From: Xanthobacteraceae bacterium
GTDB lineage: Bacteria; Pseudomonadota; Alphaproteobacteria; Rhizobiales; Xanthobacteraceae
Assembly: GCA_030037895.1 (NCBI GenBank)
Contig: JASHPW010000005.1
Span: 1-61,233 of the forward strand
Length of the DNA: 61,233 nucleotides
Direction of reading: 5' to 3'
A program made the translations under genes and the position numbers. The stretch's first letter is position 1, and each line of letters opens with the position of its first letter. Shown one piece after another: positions 26,895-37,287 of the stretch. Below the pieces are notes generated by a model that saw nothing but the letters and a program-made list of their open reading frames with translations, was not told the origin of the DNA and searched no databases.

Positions 26895-28487
26895 TCAATG
26901 CCGGAAATGCCGCGTGCCAGTAAAGACCATGGCGACGCCGTGCTCGTTGGCGGCTTGGATGACCTCATCGTCGCGCACCGACCCGCCCGGCTGGATCACC
27001 GCCGTGGCGCCGGCCTCGATCGCGACGAGGAGGCCGTCGGCGAACGGGAAGAAGGCGTCGGAGGCGACCACCGATCCCTTGGTCGCCGCCTCCTTGCGGC
27101 CGGCTTTTCTTGCGGCGTCTTCGGCCTTGCGCGCGGCGATGCGCGCGGAATCGACGCGGCTCATCTGCCCGGCGCCGATGCCCACCGTCGCGGAATCCTT
27201 GGCATAGACGATTGCATTCGATTTCACGTGCTTGGCGACGCTGAAGGCGAAGCGCAGGTCGCGCAATTCGGCGTGGCTCGGCGCGCGTTTGGTCACCGGC
27301 TTCAGCTCCAGGTCATCGACTACGGCGTTGTCGCGCGACTGCACCAATAATCCGCCGGCGACGGTCTTTGCTGAAAGACCGGGAACGCGGGGATCGGGGA
27401 GCCCGCCGGCGAGGAGCAGGCGCAGATTCTTCTTCGCGCCGACGACGGTGAGGGCCTCCGGCGTCGCGTCCGGCGCGATAATGACCTCGGTGAAAATCTC
27501 GGTGATCGCGGCCGCCGCTTCGGCATCGAGCGCGCGGTTGAGCGCGACGATGCCGCCGAACGCCGACACCGGATCGCAGGCCAAGGCCTTGCGATAGGCA
27601 TCGAGCAAGTTTCCGCCCTCGGCGACGCCGCACGGGTTGGCGTGCTTGATGATGGCGCAGGCGGCGGTCCGGGCCGGATCGAATTCGGCCACGCATTCGT
27701 AAGCCGCGTCGGTGTCGTTGATATTGTTGTAGGAGAGCTGCTTGCCCTGAACCTGCCGCGCGGTCGCGACGCCGAAGCGCCGTTCTGTCGTGCGGTAAAA
27801 TGCGGCGGATTGATGTGGATTTTCGCCGTAGCGCAACCGCTCGATCAGCCGGCCGCTGAAGGCGCGGTATTCCGGCGCCGGCTCGCCCAGCTCGCGCGTG
27901 AACCAATCGGCAATGGCGGCATCGTAGGCGGCAGTTCGGGCGAAAGCCTTGGCGGCGAGGCGGCGGCGCAAGGCGAGCGTGGTCGTACCGCCGTGCCGCG
28001 CGAGTTCCGCGAGCACGGCGGCGTAGTCGCCGGCGTCAACTAGGACGACGACGTCGGCGTGGTTCTTGGCGGCGGCGCGGATCATGGCCGGGCCGCCGAT
28101 GTCGATGTCCTCGATACAGTCGTCGAAACGGGCGCCGCGCGCTGCCGTCTCCTCGAACGGATAGAGGTTGACGACCACAAGATCGATCGGGCGGATTTTT
28201 TGGGCGCGCAGCGCTGCGGCATGCGTGGCGTTGCCGCGGATCGCCAGCAAGCCGCCGTGCACGGCCGGGTGCAGCGTCTTGACGCGACCGTCCAGCATCT
28301 CCGGAAAGCCGGTAAGCTCGGAAACGTCGAGCGCGGCGAGGCCGGCGTCCCCCAGAGCCTTGCGCGTGCCGCCGGTCGCGACCAGCTCGACGCCGTAGCC
28401 GGAGAGCGCGCGGGCCAGTTCGACGATCCCGGCCTTGTCGGCCGCGGCAATCAGGGCGCGCGAAACGCGGCGCAGGTCCTCGGTCAT
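26895..28487 (-). CDS. purH: Bifunctional AICAR formyltransferase/IMP cyclohydrolase
   Basis: Last two steps of purine synthesis in one protein of 530 residues. The N-terminal MGS/IMP cyclohydrolase domain shows [31 protein letters not shown] and GGRVKTLHP-type [14 protein letters not shown]. The C-terminal transformylase shows [41 protein letters not shown] and the end [31 protein letters not shown]. The ATG at 28487 is preferred over the first start of the frame at 28526, since [15 protein letters not shown] is the usual N-terminus. It is 80 bp downstream of the heparinase-like gene on the same strand. Confidence 0.96.
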   Translation of the reverse strand: MTEDLRRVSRALIAAADKAGIVELARALSGYGVELVATGGTRKALGDAGLAALDVSELTGFPEMLDGRVKTLHPAVHGGLLAIRGNATHAAALRAQKIRPIDLVVVNLYPFEETAARGARFDDCIEDIDIGGPAMIRAAAKNHADVVVLVDAGDYAAVLAELARHGGTTTLALRRRLAAKAFARTAAYDAAIADWFTRELGEPAPEYRAFSGRLIERLRYGENPHQSAAFYRTTERRFGVATARQVQGKQLSYNNINDTDAAYECVAEFDPARTAACAIIKHANPCGVAEGGNLLDAYRKALACDPVSAFGGIVALNRALDAEAAAAITEIFTEVIIAPDATPEALTVVGAKKNLRLLLAGGLPDPRVPGLSAKTVAGGLLVQSRDNAVVDDLELKPVTKRAPSHAELRDLRFAFSVAKHVKSNAIVYAKDSATVGIGAGQMSRVDSARIAARKAEDAARKAGRKEAATKGSVVASDAFFPFADGLLVAIEAGATAVIQPGGSVRDDEVIQAANEHGVAMVFTGTRHFRH

Positions 28488-28567
28488 GGCGTGTATTTGT
28501 GTCTCATCCTCCACCGCGTAGCGCAAGCGCAGCGGCCGAGGATAACGGGCGTCGGGAAATCATACCA

Positions 28568-30325
28568 TCACAGCTGCAGCTTGGGCTCCTCGCCGCGCCC
28601 GCGCCGCGAGCTGGCTGCGGCGCCGGCCGAAGGGGTCTGCTGAAGGGTCCACAGCACGCGTGGCGCGCGGCGAGCATGCCCGTAGATGACCATTTGCATG
28701 GTGCGGCGCGGGCCATCGGATCCGGCGAGATAAACGCTGTCCTCAAGCTCGACGCGGTTATCGTTGACGTTGAAAGTCCATGCCTCCTTGTTCGGCGCCA
28801 TGAGCATGACGCTGTGTCCGTTCGTGAGCCGGGTGGCCTTGATCAAAGGGTGCAGGTGAAAGCGTACCGCGTAGCGGTCGCGGGTGGTGCGAATTGCGGG
28901 ACCGCCGTCGGCGGCCAGGAACAAATCCTCGCCTTCGAGCCGGGTGCCGTCGGACGCCAACGCCAATGTGCGCTCGTGCACGATGCCGTAAGCGTCGGCG
29001 TAGCCGTCGTGCGCCGCACGCAATACGATCGAGTCGGGGCGGTTCTCGCGCGTCACCGAGACGTGGCTCGGGCCGTCCAGCATCGGCGCGCCGCCGAGCA
29101 CGCGCCGGAACGCGGCGGATTCGAGGAATCTCGCCGAGGACGCGTCGTTGAACGTGACGGTCGAATGCGACGCGGTGGCGCGCGCATGCGCCCGCCAATC
29201 TTCGCGCGATGTCGCCGGCATTCCGCAATTCACGATGATGAGGTTCTGCTTCGGCGAGGAGAATTCGAACGAGAGGCAGCCGGCATGCGCTTCGAGGCTC
29301 ATTTCGATCGGCGGCGCCCGCCCGGTATCCATGACGAGCACACCGCCGCCGGCTTCCAGGCGTTGATAGGCGGAATGTGGCGCATTGGAGAGCGGCGCCC
29401 CCCGGGTCTCGTCATAGGCGAGCAACGTCATGAGCAGATCGGCCGGCGTCGACCCCATGCCGTTGAAATGCGCGAATGTTCCATCCGAATGGCGGAAGAA
29501 GCGCAGCATCGGCATCATGCGGTCGATGGCGTTGAGCAGCGCTTGCGGCGGCGCAATGTTGCGCGACGCGAACACCTGACGCAGCGGCAGAAATTCGAGC
29601 AGCACTTCGACGACCGATCCGGGATTGCGGCCAATGTGGCCGCCGTCGGGAAGGATCTGCCGCTCGATCTCGCGGTTCAGACGCCCGGTGATGGATTTGA
29701 TGTGGCGCGCCTGGCCGGCGATGCAAAGCGCGGCATAGGTGAGGGCGATGGTAGCCTGCATCTGCGCCACGCCGCCGCTGGCGTCGCCTGCGGTATGGCG
29801 CAGATATCGCACCTGACGGACCAGACTGCGCAGGAAGCGCCGATAGAAGCGCACGTCGGCATCCTCGAGCACCAGGGACGCTTGGCTGAGCCAGGAGATG
29901 ATGCGCCGCGACAGCACGTCCGGACGCCAGGCGAGGGAGTGCCGGGAGCCCTGCAGCGTGATCCATTCATCGATCAGCGCGCGCGCATTGGCGCGAGTGA
30001 TGCCGGATTCGGCCGCGCGCAGGTGGCGCAGCCAGCTGAAGCCGAGAAGCTCGGCCGCCCATTCGTCCGACGGCGGCTCCATCTCGAATATCGAGCGGCC
30101 GTCGCAGACCACGACCTTGCCGGCGAAAGCGAAGCGGCCGGAATAAATTTCGCTGGCGCGGGTGGCGTCGGCGGTGCGCAGGTCCGGCGGCGCGATCAAC
30201 AGCCGGTCGGGCTTGAGCGGCAGCACCGGCCAACGCAGCAAAGGATGACCGCTGAGCCGCCGCAAGCCTGCGCGCAGCAGCAGCCATAAGAGCTTCGCAT
30301 TGCTCGCGATTGAGACGCGCGCCAT
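28568..30325 (-). CDS. Heparinase II/III family protein
   Basis: Protein of 585 residues. The N-terminal half is alpha-helical, like the alginate-lyase-type barrel (RIISWLSQASLVLEDADVRFYRRFLRSLVRQVRYLR, quoted in part). The C-terminal half is a beta-sandwich with FNGMGSTPADLLM, SLEAHAGCLSFEFSSPKQNLIIVNCG and SHSTVTFNDASSARF, the family's conserved His/Asn region. No clear signal peptide. The gene lies between rsmB and purH, an order common to Rhizobiales. The substrate is not known; heparin is unlikely. Relatives are supposed to act on uronic-acid-containing polysaccharides such as envelope or exopolysaccharides. Treat as a putative polysaccharide lyase. Confidence 0.82.
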   Translation of the reverse strand: MARVSIASNAKLLWLLLRAGLRRLSGHPLLRWPVLPLKPDRLLIAPPDLRTADATRASEIYSGRFAFAGKVVVCDGRSIFEMEPPSDEWAAELLGFSWLRHLRAAESGITRANARALIDEWITLQGSRHSLAWRPDVLSRRIISWLSQASLVLEDADVRFYRRFLRSLVRQVRYLRHTAGDASGGVAQMQATIALTYAALCIAGQARHIKSITGRLNREIERQILPDGGHIGRNPGSVVEVLLEFLPLRQVFASRNIAPPQALLNAIDRMMPMLRFFRHSDGTFAHFNGMGSTPADLLMTLLAYDETRGAPLSNAPHSAYQRLEAGGGVLVMDTGRAPPIEMSLEAHAGCLSFEFSSPKQNLIIVNCGMPATSREDWRAHARATASHSTVTFNDASSARFLESAAFRRVLGGAPMLDGPSHVSVTRENRPDSIVLRAAHDGYADAYGIVHERTLALASDGTRLEGEDLFLAADGGPAIRTTRDRYAVRFHLHPLIKATRLTNGHSVMLMAPNKEAWTFNVNDNRVELEDSVYLAGSDGPRRTMQMVIYGHARRAPRVLWTLQQTPSAGAAASSRRGRGEEPKLQL

Positions 30326-30427
30326 CGCCGCGATCGCCCTTCCTTAGGCGGCGCGCTCGGCGTCCCGCCGAATCCACCATAACGGAATGGTGCGCTCCCG
30401 GCCAACGGACGGTTATTGGCCAAAATG

Positions 30428-31765
30428 TTAACGTTTTTCGAGCCGCGCGGCGTAGAAGCCGTCGAGGCCGGCCATCCGCGAATCAGCGTCGGGGAAATGG
30501 CACGGCAGGGTGCGCAGGTCGCCGTCCTTGGTGATGAACTCTTCGCGGCCGAAAATTTCGGCTGCGGCGATCGGCACCCGCTTTAGGCCGGGCTCGCGCG
30601 CAAGCAGGTCGGCGACCACGTCTTCGCCTTCCTCGGGCTCGAGCGAGCAGGTGCAGTAGACGAGCGCGCCGCCCGACTTCGTGAGTGCGGCCGCGCGCGC
30701 CAAGAGCCGGCGTTGCAGCGCGGCGAGCGCGGCGATATCGGACGCGCGCTTGAGCCACGGCACGTCGGGGCGCCGCCGGAAGGTGCCGGTCGAGGAGCAA
30801 GGCGCGTCGATCAGGACGGCGTCAAATGGCGCGGCCGTCCATTCCGTCGCGTCGGCGCAGACGAGCTCGGCCGTCAGCGATAGGCGGGCGAGATTTTCGC
30901 GCAAGCGGTCGAGCCGCGCCGGCGAGCGATCGACCGCCGTGACCTGTGCCTCGGCGGCCGCAAGCTGCGCGGTCTTGCCGCCGGGCGCCGAGCAGAGATC
31001 GGCGATGCGGCGCCCGCTCACGGGGCCGAAGAGGCGCGCCGGCAGCGCCGCGGCGGCGTCCTGCACCCACCAGGCGCCCTCGGCAAAGCCCGGCAGCGCG
31101 GCGACCGCGCCGTGGGCGATCGTGCGCACCGAGCCGGTCGGCAGCACGCGCCCGTCAAGCCGCTGCGCCCAGATTTCGGGATCGCTCTTGACCGTGAGAT
31201 CGAGCGCCGGCTCATGGCCATTGGCGGCGGCGATGGCGTGCGCCGCCGCCGCGCCGTAGGTCGCGATCCAGCGCGCCATCAGCCACGACGGCGTATCGAG
31301 GACCGGGAGGTCGAGTTCGCTCACTTGCGCGGCGCCATCGCGCGCCAAACGCCGCAACACGGCATTGACGAGGCCGGCATAGCGGGCCGCGTTGTGGTCC
31401 GCCTGGGTGAGCCGGACCGCGAGGTCGACGGCAGCGTGATCCGGTACGTCGAGGAAGAGAATTTGCGCTGCGCCGATCAGGAGCGCGGTCTCGACCCGCG
31501 GCGCCTTCGCCGGCAGGCCGCGATCGAGACAGAAGCCGATGAGATGGCGGAGCGTGCCGAGCCGGCGCAGCACGGTCGCGACCAGCGCGCGAGCGAACGC
31601 GCGGTCGCGCTCGGGGAGGCCGGCAAGCCCGGGATTCGCGCCGGGGCCGTCCAATTGCTCGTCGAGCGCGCGGCGGCGGCGCAGCACCCCGTCGAGGATA
31701 TCGGCCGCGATGTGCCTGACGGCGAGACCGGGCACGTCGGCCACGGCTTTGATCGGACGAGCCAT
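30428..31765 (-). CDS. rsmB: 16S rRNA (cytosine-C5)-methyltransferase RsmB
   Basis: Protein of 445 residues combining an N-terminal NusB-like RNA-binding domain (about 10-150, RALVATVLRRLGTLRHLIG) and a Rossmann RNA-m5C methyltransferase. Seen: DLCSAPGGKTAQLA (SAM motif I), VDRSPARLDRLRENLARL, IDAPCSSTGTFRRRPDVPW and LVYCTCSLEPEEGEDVV; the two catalytic cysteines are in DAPC and CTCS. Expected to methylate C967 of 16S rRNA. It begins the minus-strand run rsmB, heparinase-like, purH. The C-terminus is the normal family end. Divergent from the DUF1674 gene. Confidence 0.92.
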   Translation of the reverse strand: MARPIKAVADVPGLAVRHIAADILDGVLRRRRALDEQLDGPGANPGLAGLPERDRAFARALVATVLRRLGTLRHLIGFCLDRGLPAKAPRVETALLIGAAQILFLDVPDHAAVDLAVRLTQADHNAARYAGLVNAVLRRLARDGAAQVSELDLPVLDTPSWLMARWIATYGAAAAHAIAAANGHEPALDLTVKSDPEIWAQRLDGRVLPTGSVRTIAHGAVAALPGFAEGAWWVQDAAAALPARLFGPVSGRRIADLCSAPGGKTAQLAAAEAQVTAVDRSPARLDRLRENLARLSLTAELVCADATEWTAAPFDAVLIDAPCSSTGTFRRRPDVPWLKRASDIAALAALQRRLLARAAALTKSGGALVYCTCSLEPEEGEDVVADLLAREPGLKRVPIAAAEIFGREEFITKDGDLRTLPCHFPDADSRMAGLDGFYAARLEKR

Positions 31766-31904
31766 TCGTCGGCGTTCTATAGGGAATCGCCTGTGTATCC
31801 CACTTGCATCATTTCAGAGCGGATGCGGCGCCGCTTCGCGACGATCCGGAATGGCGGGGGACCTTCTCTTGCGGGCAGGGCACGGCCACGCCACGTCAGG
31901 AGCA

Positions 31905-32141
31905 ATGCCAACCGATCCTCCATTGCCGAAACCTGCCGCGATACATGCGCCAGACGATCAGACCGGCGAGCAAAGTCCGCTGCCGCCAGCGGCGCGGCGC
32001 GCGCTCGCCGAGGCGGCGGCGCGCCGTGCCGGGCATGACCGCCAGCCGGCCATTCCGCCGAAGGAAATCCACGGCCGTGGCGGCCTCGACCCAACCCGTT
32101 ATAGCGATTGGGAGATCAACGGCCTCGCGTCGGATTTTTAG
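31905..32141 (+). CDS. DUF1674 protein (SdhAF4-like succinate dehydrogenase assembly factor)
   Basis: Small protein of 78 residues. The conserved C-terminal block PPKEIHGRGGLDPTRYSDWEINGLASDF is diagnostic (GxxGxEPTRYGDWExxGxxxDF in the family). The N-terminus is proline- and alanine-rich and probably disordered. The ATG at 31905 has AGGAGCA in front; a longer open frame upstream overlaps rsmB and is not used. The family's eukaryotic member Sdh8/SDHAF4 protects flavinated SdhA during complex II assembly. The bacterial role is inferred. No sdh genes are in the window. Confidence 0.85.
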   Translation: MPTDPPLPKPAAIHAPDDQTGEQSPLPPAARRALAEAAARRAGHDRQPAIPPKEIHGRGGLDPTRYSDWEINGLASDF

Positions 32142-32173
32142 AGAGCGCCCTTCGGGGTCATCCCAAAGCAATG

Positions 32174-32202
32174 TTGACATTCTTTCCTAAATTTCAGAAT
32201 AT
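32174..32202 (+). promoter_or_regulatory. Promoter candidate for the thermonuclease gene
   Basis: TTGACA at 32174-32179 is a perfect -35. GAATAT at 32197-32202 gives a 17-bp spacer; the better TATAAT at 32200-32205 gives 20 bp. The AT-rich island contrasts with the flanking GC-rich sequence. Which hexamer is used is unclear. Confidence 0.5.
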
Positions 32203-32210
32203 AATCCTGC

Positions 32211-32225
32211 ATTCAATGATTGAAT
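32211..32225. promoter_or_regulatory. Perfect 7-1-7 palindrome overlapping the predicted transcript start
   Basis: ATTCAAT (32211-32217), one base, ATTGAAT (32219-32225). It sits just downstream of the -10 region and 30 bp before the ATG, the usual position of a repressor operator. No adjacent regulator gene. Confidence 0.45.
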
Positions 32226-32255
32226 CGCAACAATATACGATCATCGCGAGCAGGC

Positions 32256-32831
32256 ATGAGGCGCAATCTGTCCTTCGCGGCTCTGGGCCCCGTGCGGCGT
32301 GGCGGCCTGCTCGCCATCGCCGGCGTGATCTTTGCCTTGGGCTTGGTGGCGGGCGCGACGGTCAGGCCATCGCTATGGCTGCATGCGGCGTCCTCCATCG
32401 AGCCCGCGCGCGCGGCCGCGCGTGACGGCGAGTCGATGCCGGCCGCGCGCACAAGTTCGCAAAGGCTCGATCCGCGTCTCAGCTATCCGGCCGACGTGTT
32501 GCGCGTGATCGATGGCGACACCTTCGAGGCGCGGGTACGCGTGTGGCCGGGGCTCGACGTCGACACCAAGGTGCGTCTGCGCGGCATCGACGCGCCGGAG
32601 CTTCATGCCCGCTGCGCCGACGAGTACGTCAAAGCGGAGGCGGCGCGCGCGGCGCTGGAAACGATCCTGGCGGAAGGCGAGGTCGCGATTTCGCGGGTCG
32701 GGATCGACAAATATGGCGGTCGCGTCGATGCCGCCGTCGCTACCCGCAACACCGCCGATGTCTCCGCGGCCCTCCTCAATGGCGGCTGGGCGCGCAGCTA
32801 CGATGGCGGCCGGCGGGGAAGTTGGTGCTGA
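32256..32831 (+). CDS. Membrane-anchored thermonuclease (SNase-like) family protein
   Basis: Staphylococcal-nuclease-like protein of 191 residues. A transmembrane or signal-anchor segment at about 16-36 (GLLAIAGVIFALGLVAGATV) is followed by a linker and an SNase OB-fold from about 70: VLRVIDGDTFEARV (metal Asp), KVRLRGIDAPEL (Arg and Glu of the active site), GGRVDA (second Arg) and LLNGGWARSYDGG. All three catalytic positions appear present, so it is probably an active periplasmic, surface-facing nuclease. The ATG at 32256 is preferred over an in-frame TTG at 32220. It has its own promoter and a palindrome ahead. Confidence 0.82.
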   Translation: MRRNLSFAALGPVRRGGLLAIAGVIFALGLVAGATVRPSLWLHAASSIEPARAAARDGESMPAARTSSQRLDPRLSYPADVLRVIDGDTFEARVRVWPGLDVDTKVRLRGIDAPELHARCADEYVKAEAARAALETILAEGEVAISRVGIDKYGGRVDAAVATRNTADVSAALLNGGWARSYDGGRRGSWC

Positions 32832-32936
32832 TTTCAGGGAACAGGACTCAGCTGTTCAGGTATCGGAACGCGCCGGCGGCGAACACGACCGTGCGGTCTC
32901 ATCGGCCGTCCGACGCCGGATCTTCCGACCCCCTGA

Positions 32937-33455
32937 TTACCGGGTCACCACCACCCGGGTGCCGACGCCGACCCGGCTGTAGAGGTCTTCGATGTCGGCG
33001 TTGTACATGCGGATGCAGCCGTGCGACACGAAGCCGCCGATCAACGCCGGAGCGTTTGTGCCATGGATGGCGTATTCGCCGCTTCCCAGCGTCATCGCGG
33101 CGACGCCCATCGGATTACGCGGCGAGCCGCCGGGGATCACGTGCGCGCCCGAGCGGCTATGGCGCCTGATCGAGAGTGGCGCCAACCACGCCGGATTTCG
33201 GTACTTGCCGCTGATATAGGACGTGCCCGCCCATTGCATGCCGGCGCGGCCGACGCCGACCGGATAGCGCAGCGCCCTGCCGCCGCCGAGCACCAGATAG
33301 AGCCGGCGTTCGTGCGTCTTCACCACGATGGTGCCCGGCATATAGCGGTCGTCTGTGGAGACCACATCGCCGCGCGCCTGCGCCGGCCGTGGCGCCACCG
33401 CCAGTGAGCCAAGGACGGCCGCGATCGCGGCCGTAAGCAAGACTTTCCCCCGCAT
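32937..33455 (-). CDS. L,D-transpeptidase (YkuD/ErfK family)
   Basis: Exported protein of 172 residues. Signal peptide about 1-27 (LLTAAIAAVLGSLAVAPRPAQA). The YkuD domain ends with AIHGTNAPALIGGFVSHGCIRMYN, carrying the conserved His and the catalytic Cys of the SHGCIR motif. It forms 3-3 cross-links in peptidoglycan or attaches proteins to it. The ATG at 33455 with GAGG upstream is chosen over an in-frame TTG at 33470. Short size indicates a lone catalytic domain without LysM or PG-binding modules. Convergent with the nuclease gene. Confidence 0.88.
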   Translation of the reverse strand: MRGKVLLTAAIAAVLGSLAVAPRPAQARGDVVSTDDRYMPGTIVVKTHERRLYLVLGGGRALRYPVGVGRAGMQWAGTSYISGKYRNPAWLAPLSIRRHSRSGAHVIPGGSPRNPMGVAAMTLGSGEYAIHGTNAPALIGGFVSHGCIRMYNADIEDLYSRVGVGTRVVVTR

Positions 33456-33651
33456 TGTTGCAATCCTCAACGCCCGAACCTCGAGACCCGAAACGTCCCA
33501 CCGCCGTGCGCGTGGCGCGGCTGCACGGAAACCATCATAGTCGGATGCACGCTCTTGCTCTGTATCTCACGCGCAACACGGTAAAATATTCGCAAATTGT
33601 CCACTCATATTCGGATCGCAAGCCAGAGGAGGTTTAGGGGACGCGCCGCCG

Positions 33652-35598
<1,947 letters not shown>

Positions 35599-35803
35599 GT
35601 CGTCCCTCCACTGGGCGCGCCACAGCGCACTTTATCCTCCGCTGCACCCATTATGCGATGGCGCCGCGCGCCCGGACAAGTCGCCGCTCCGCGACGCGAT
35701 GAGGCACCTCCGGTCGGCGAGGCGGGCGGCAGACGATGCGACGCACAGTGCCACGCCCGGCGCAGACGACGAGCACTATGGTCAAGCCCCGCGCGCAATC
35801 CGC

Positions 35804-36235
35804 TCAGCGCGCCGCCATGCCGCCCATCCGGCAGACGAGCGTCCATTCCGCGGGCGTGACCGGCTGCACCGACAGGCGGGCGTATTTCACCAGGGCCATG
35901 TCCTTGAGTTTCGGCTCCGCCTTGACGGCCACGAGCGTCACCGGTTTCGGCAGCGGCTCGACCGCGCTGGTGGTCACCGCGACCCATGGCTCGCCCGTTG
36001 GCGCGGTCGGGTCGCGATAGGCCTCCTCGATCACTTCGCCGATGCCGACCACCCGCTTTTCGGTGCCGGTGTGATAGAAGAAGAATTTATCGCCCCTCTT
36101 CATCTCCTTGAGGTGCCGGCGCGCGGTGAAATTGCGCACGCCGCTCCAGGGCTCGCCCTTGGCCCCGCGCTTCACCTGATCGTCCCAGGAAAACTCCTCC
36201 GGCTCGGTCTTCATCAGCCAATACGCCACGATCAT
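35804..36235 (-). CDS. EVE domain-containing protein
   Basis: PUA-like EVE domain protein of 143 residues ([15 protein letters not shown] at the start, [22 protein letters not shown], and [16 protein letters not shown]). EVE domains bind modified bases in DNA or RNA. Small stand-alone members are common in proteobacteria, with unknown targets. Its ATG overlaps the stop of gpsA (ATGA), so it is co-translated with a phospholipid precursor gene with no obvious functional link. A role in sensing modified nucleic acid is inferred from the family. Confidence 0.88.
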   Translation of the reverse strand: MIVAYWLMKTEPEEFSWDDQVKRGAKGEPWSGVRNFTARRHLKEMKRGDKFFFYHTGTEKRVVGIGEVIEEAYRDPTAPTGEPWVAVTTSAVEPLPKPVTLVAVKAEPKLKDMALVKYARLSVQPVTPAEWTLVCRMGGMAAR

Positions 36236-37215
36236 CCCTCCGCCTTCAGCGGCCGCGCCAATAATGATTCGATCGCTTCGTCCACGCTCATCGCTCCGGC
36301 GAGCAGCGCGGCGACGGCGGAGGAGATCGGCATATCCACGCCGCGTTTGCGCGCCATGTCAACGAGCACCGGCGCGGTGAAGACGCCCTCGGCAAGCCCG
36401 GCGTGGATCGCCTCCGGCCTTTCACCGCGGCCGAGATCGACGCCGAAGGTGAAGTTGCGCGACTGCGGGCTCGAGCACGTGAGCAGGAGATCGCCGAGGC
36501 CGGACAGGCCCGTCATCGTTTCCGCCTTCGCTCCATAGGCCTTGCCGAAGCGCACCAGCTCGGCGAAGCCGCGCGTGGTCAGCGCCGCCGCGGCGCTGGC
36601 GCCGAGGCGGCGGCCGACGACGACACCGGCGGCGATGGCGAGCACGTTCTTGGCGGCGCCGCCGATCTCGACGCCGCGGACATCGGTCGAATGGTAAGGA
36701 CGGAAGCTTGCCGAGCCGATGGTCCGGGCCAGCGCGGCGGCGAGCGCGCCGTCGCTCGCCGCCAGCGTGACCGCCGTCGGCATGCCGCGCGCCACGTCGG
36801 CGGCAAAGCTCGGCCCGGAAAGGATCGCCGGCACCGCGTTGGGCGCGCATTCGGCGATCACCTCGCTCATGAACTTCTCCGTCCCGCGTTCGATGCCCTT
36901 GGCGCAGACGACCACGGGGGTACGGTCGGCGATCAAAGGGGCCAGCTTTTGCGCGACATTGCGCACCGCCTGCGCCGGTACAACAAGCAGCAGCGCCGGC
37001 GCGCGCGCGGCCGCGGCGAGATCGTCGACGAGGGCGATGGCGTCATCGATGCGCACGCCGGGCAGAAACAGGCTTTCGCGCTTGTTCCTCAGCTGTGCGG
37101 CATTGGCCGCGTCATGCTCCCACAATGTGACCGTTCGCCCGGCGCGCGCGCAGGTCAGAGCGAGCGCCGTACCCCAGGCGCCGCCGCCAATGACCGTGAT
37201 GTGGTTGAACGCCAT
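36232..37215 (-). CDS. gpsA: NAD(P)-dependent glycerol-3-phosphate dehydrogenase
   Basis: Protein of 327 residues making sn-glycerol-3-phosphate from dihydroxyacetone phosphate for phospholipid synthesis. Seen: [21 protein letters not shown] (dinucleotide fold), [47 protein letters not shown] (catalytic Lys in AAKN) and [19 protein letters not shown]. Start ATG at 37215. The stop overlaps the EVE gene. Normal length and intact residues. Upstream gap of 72 bp to the UbiH-like gene on the same strand. Confidence 0.94.
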   Translation of the reverse strand: MAFNHITVIGGGAWGTALALTCARAGRTVTLWEHDAANAAQLRNKRESLFLPGVRIDDAIALVDDLAAAARAPALLLVVPAQAVRNVAQKLAPLIADRTPVVVCAKGIERGTEKFMSEVIAECAPNAVPAILSGPSFAADVARGMPTAVTLAASDGALAAALARTIGSASFRPYHSTDVRGVEIGGAAKNVLAIAAGVVVGRRLGASAAAALTTRGFAELVRFGKAYGAKAETMTGLSGLGDLLLTCSSPQSRNFTFGVDLGRGERPEAIHAGLAEGVFTAPVLVDMARKRGVDMPISSAVAALLAGAMSVDEAIESLLARPLKAEG

Positions 37216-37287
37216 GGTATGTTGCGCAGCGGATGGGGTGGATTGACGGCCTATACAGGCAGCGAATTTCCGACGAAAGACATTTAA

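Noticed and set aside
28499-30289. 596-codon plus-strand frame
   Set aside because: Antisense to the heparinase-family gene, without recognisable motifs.
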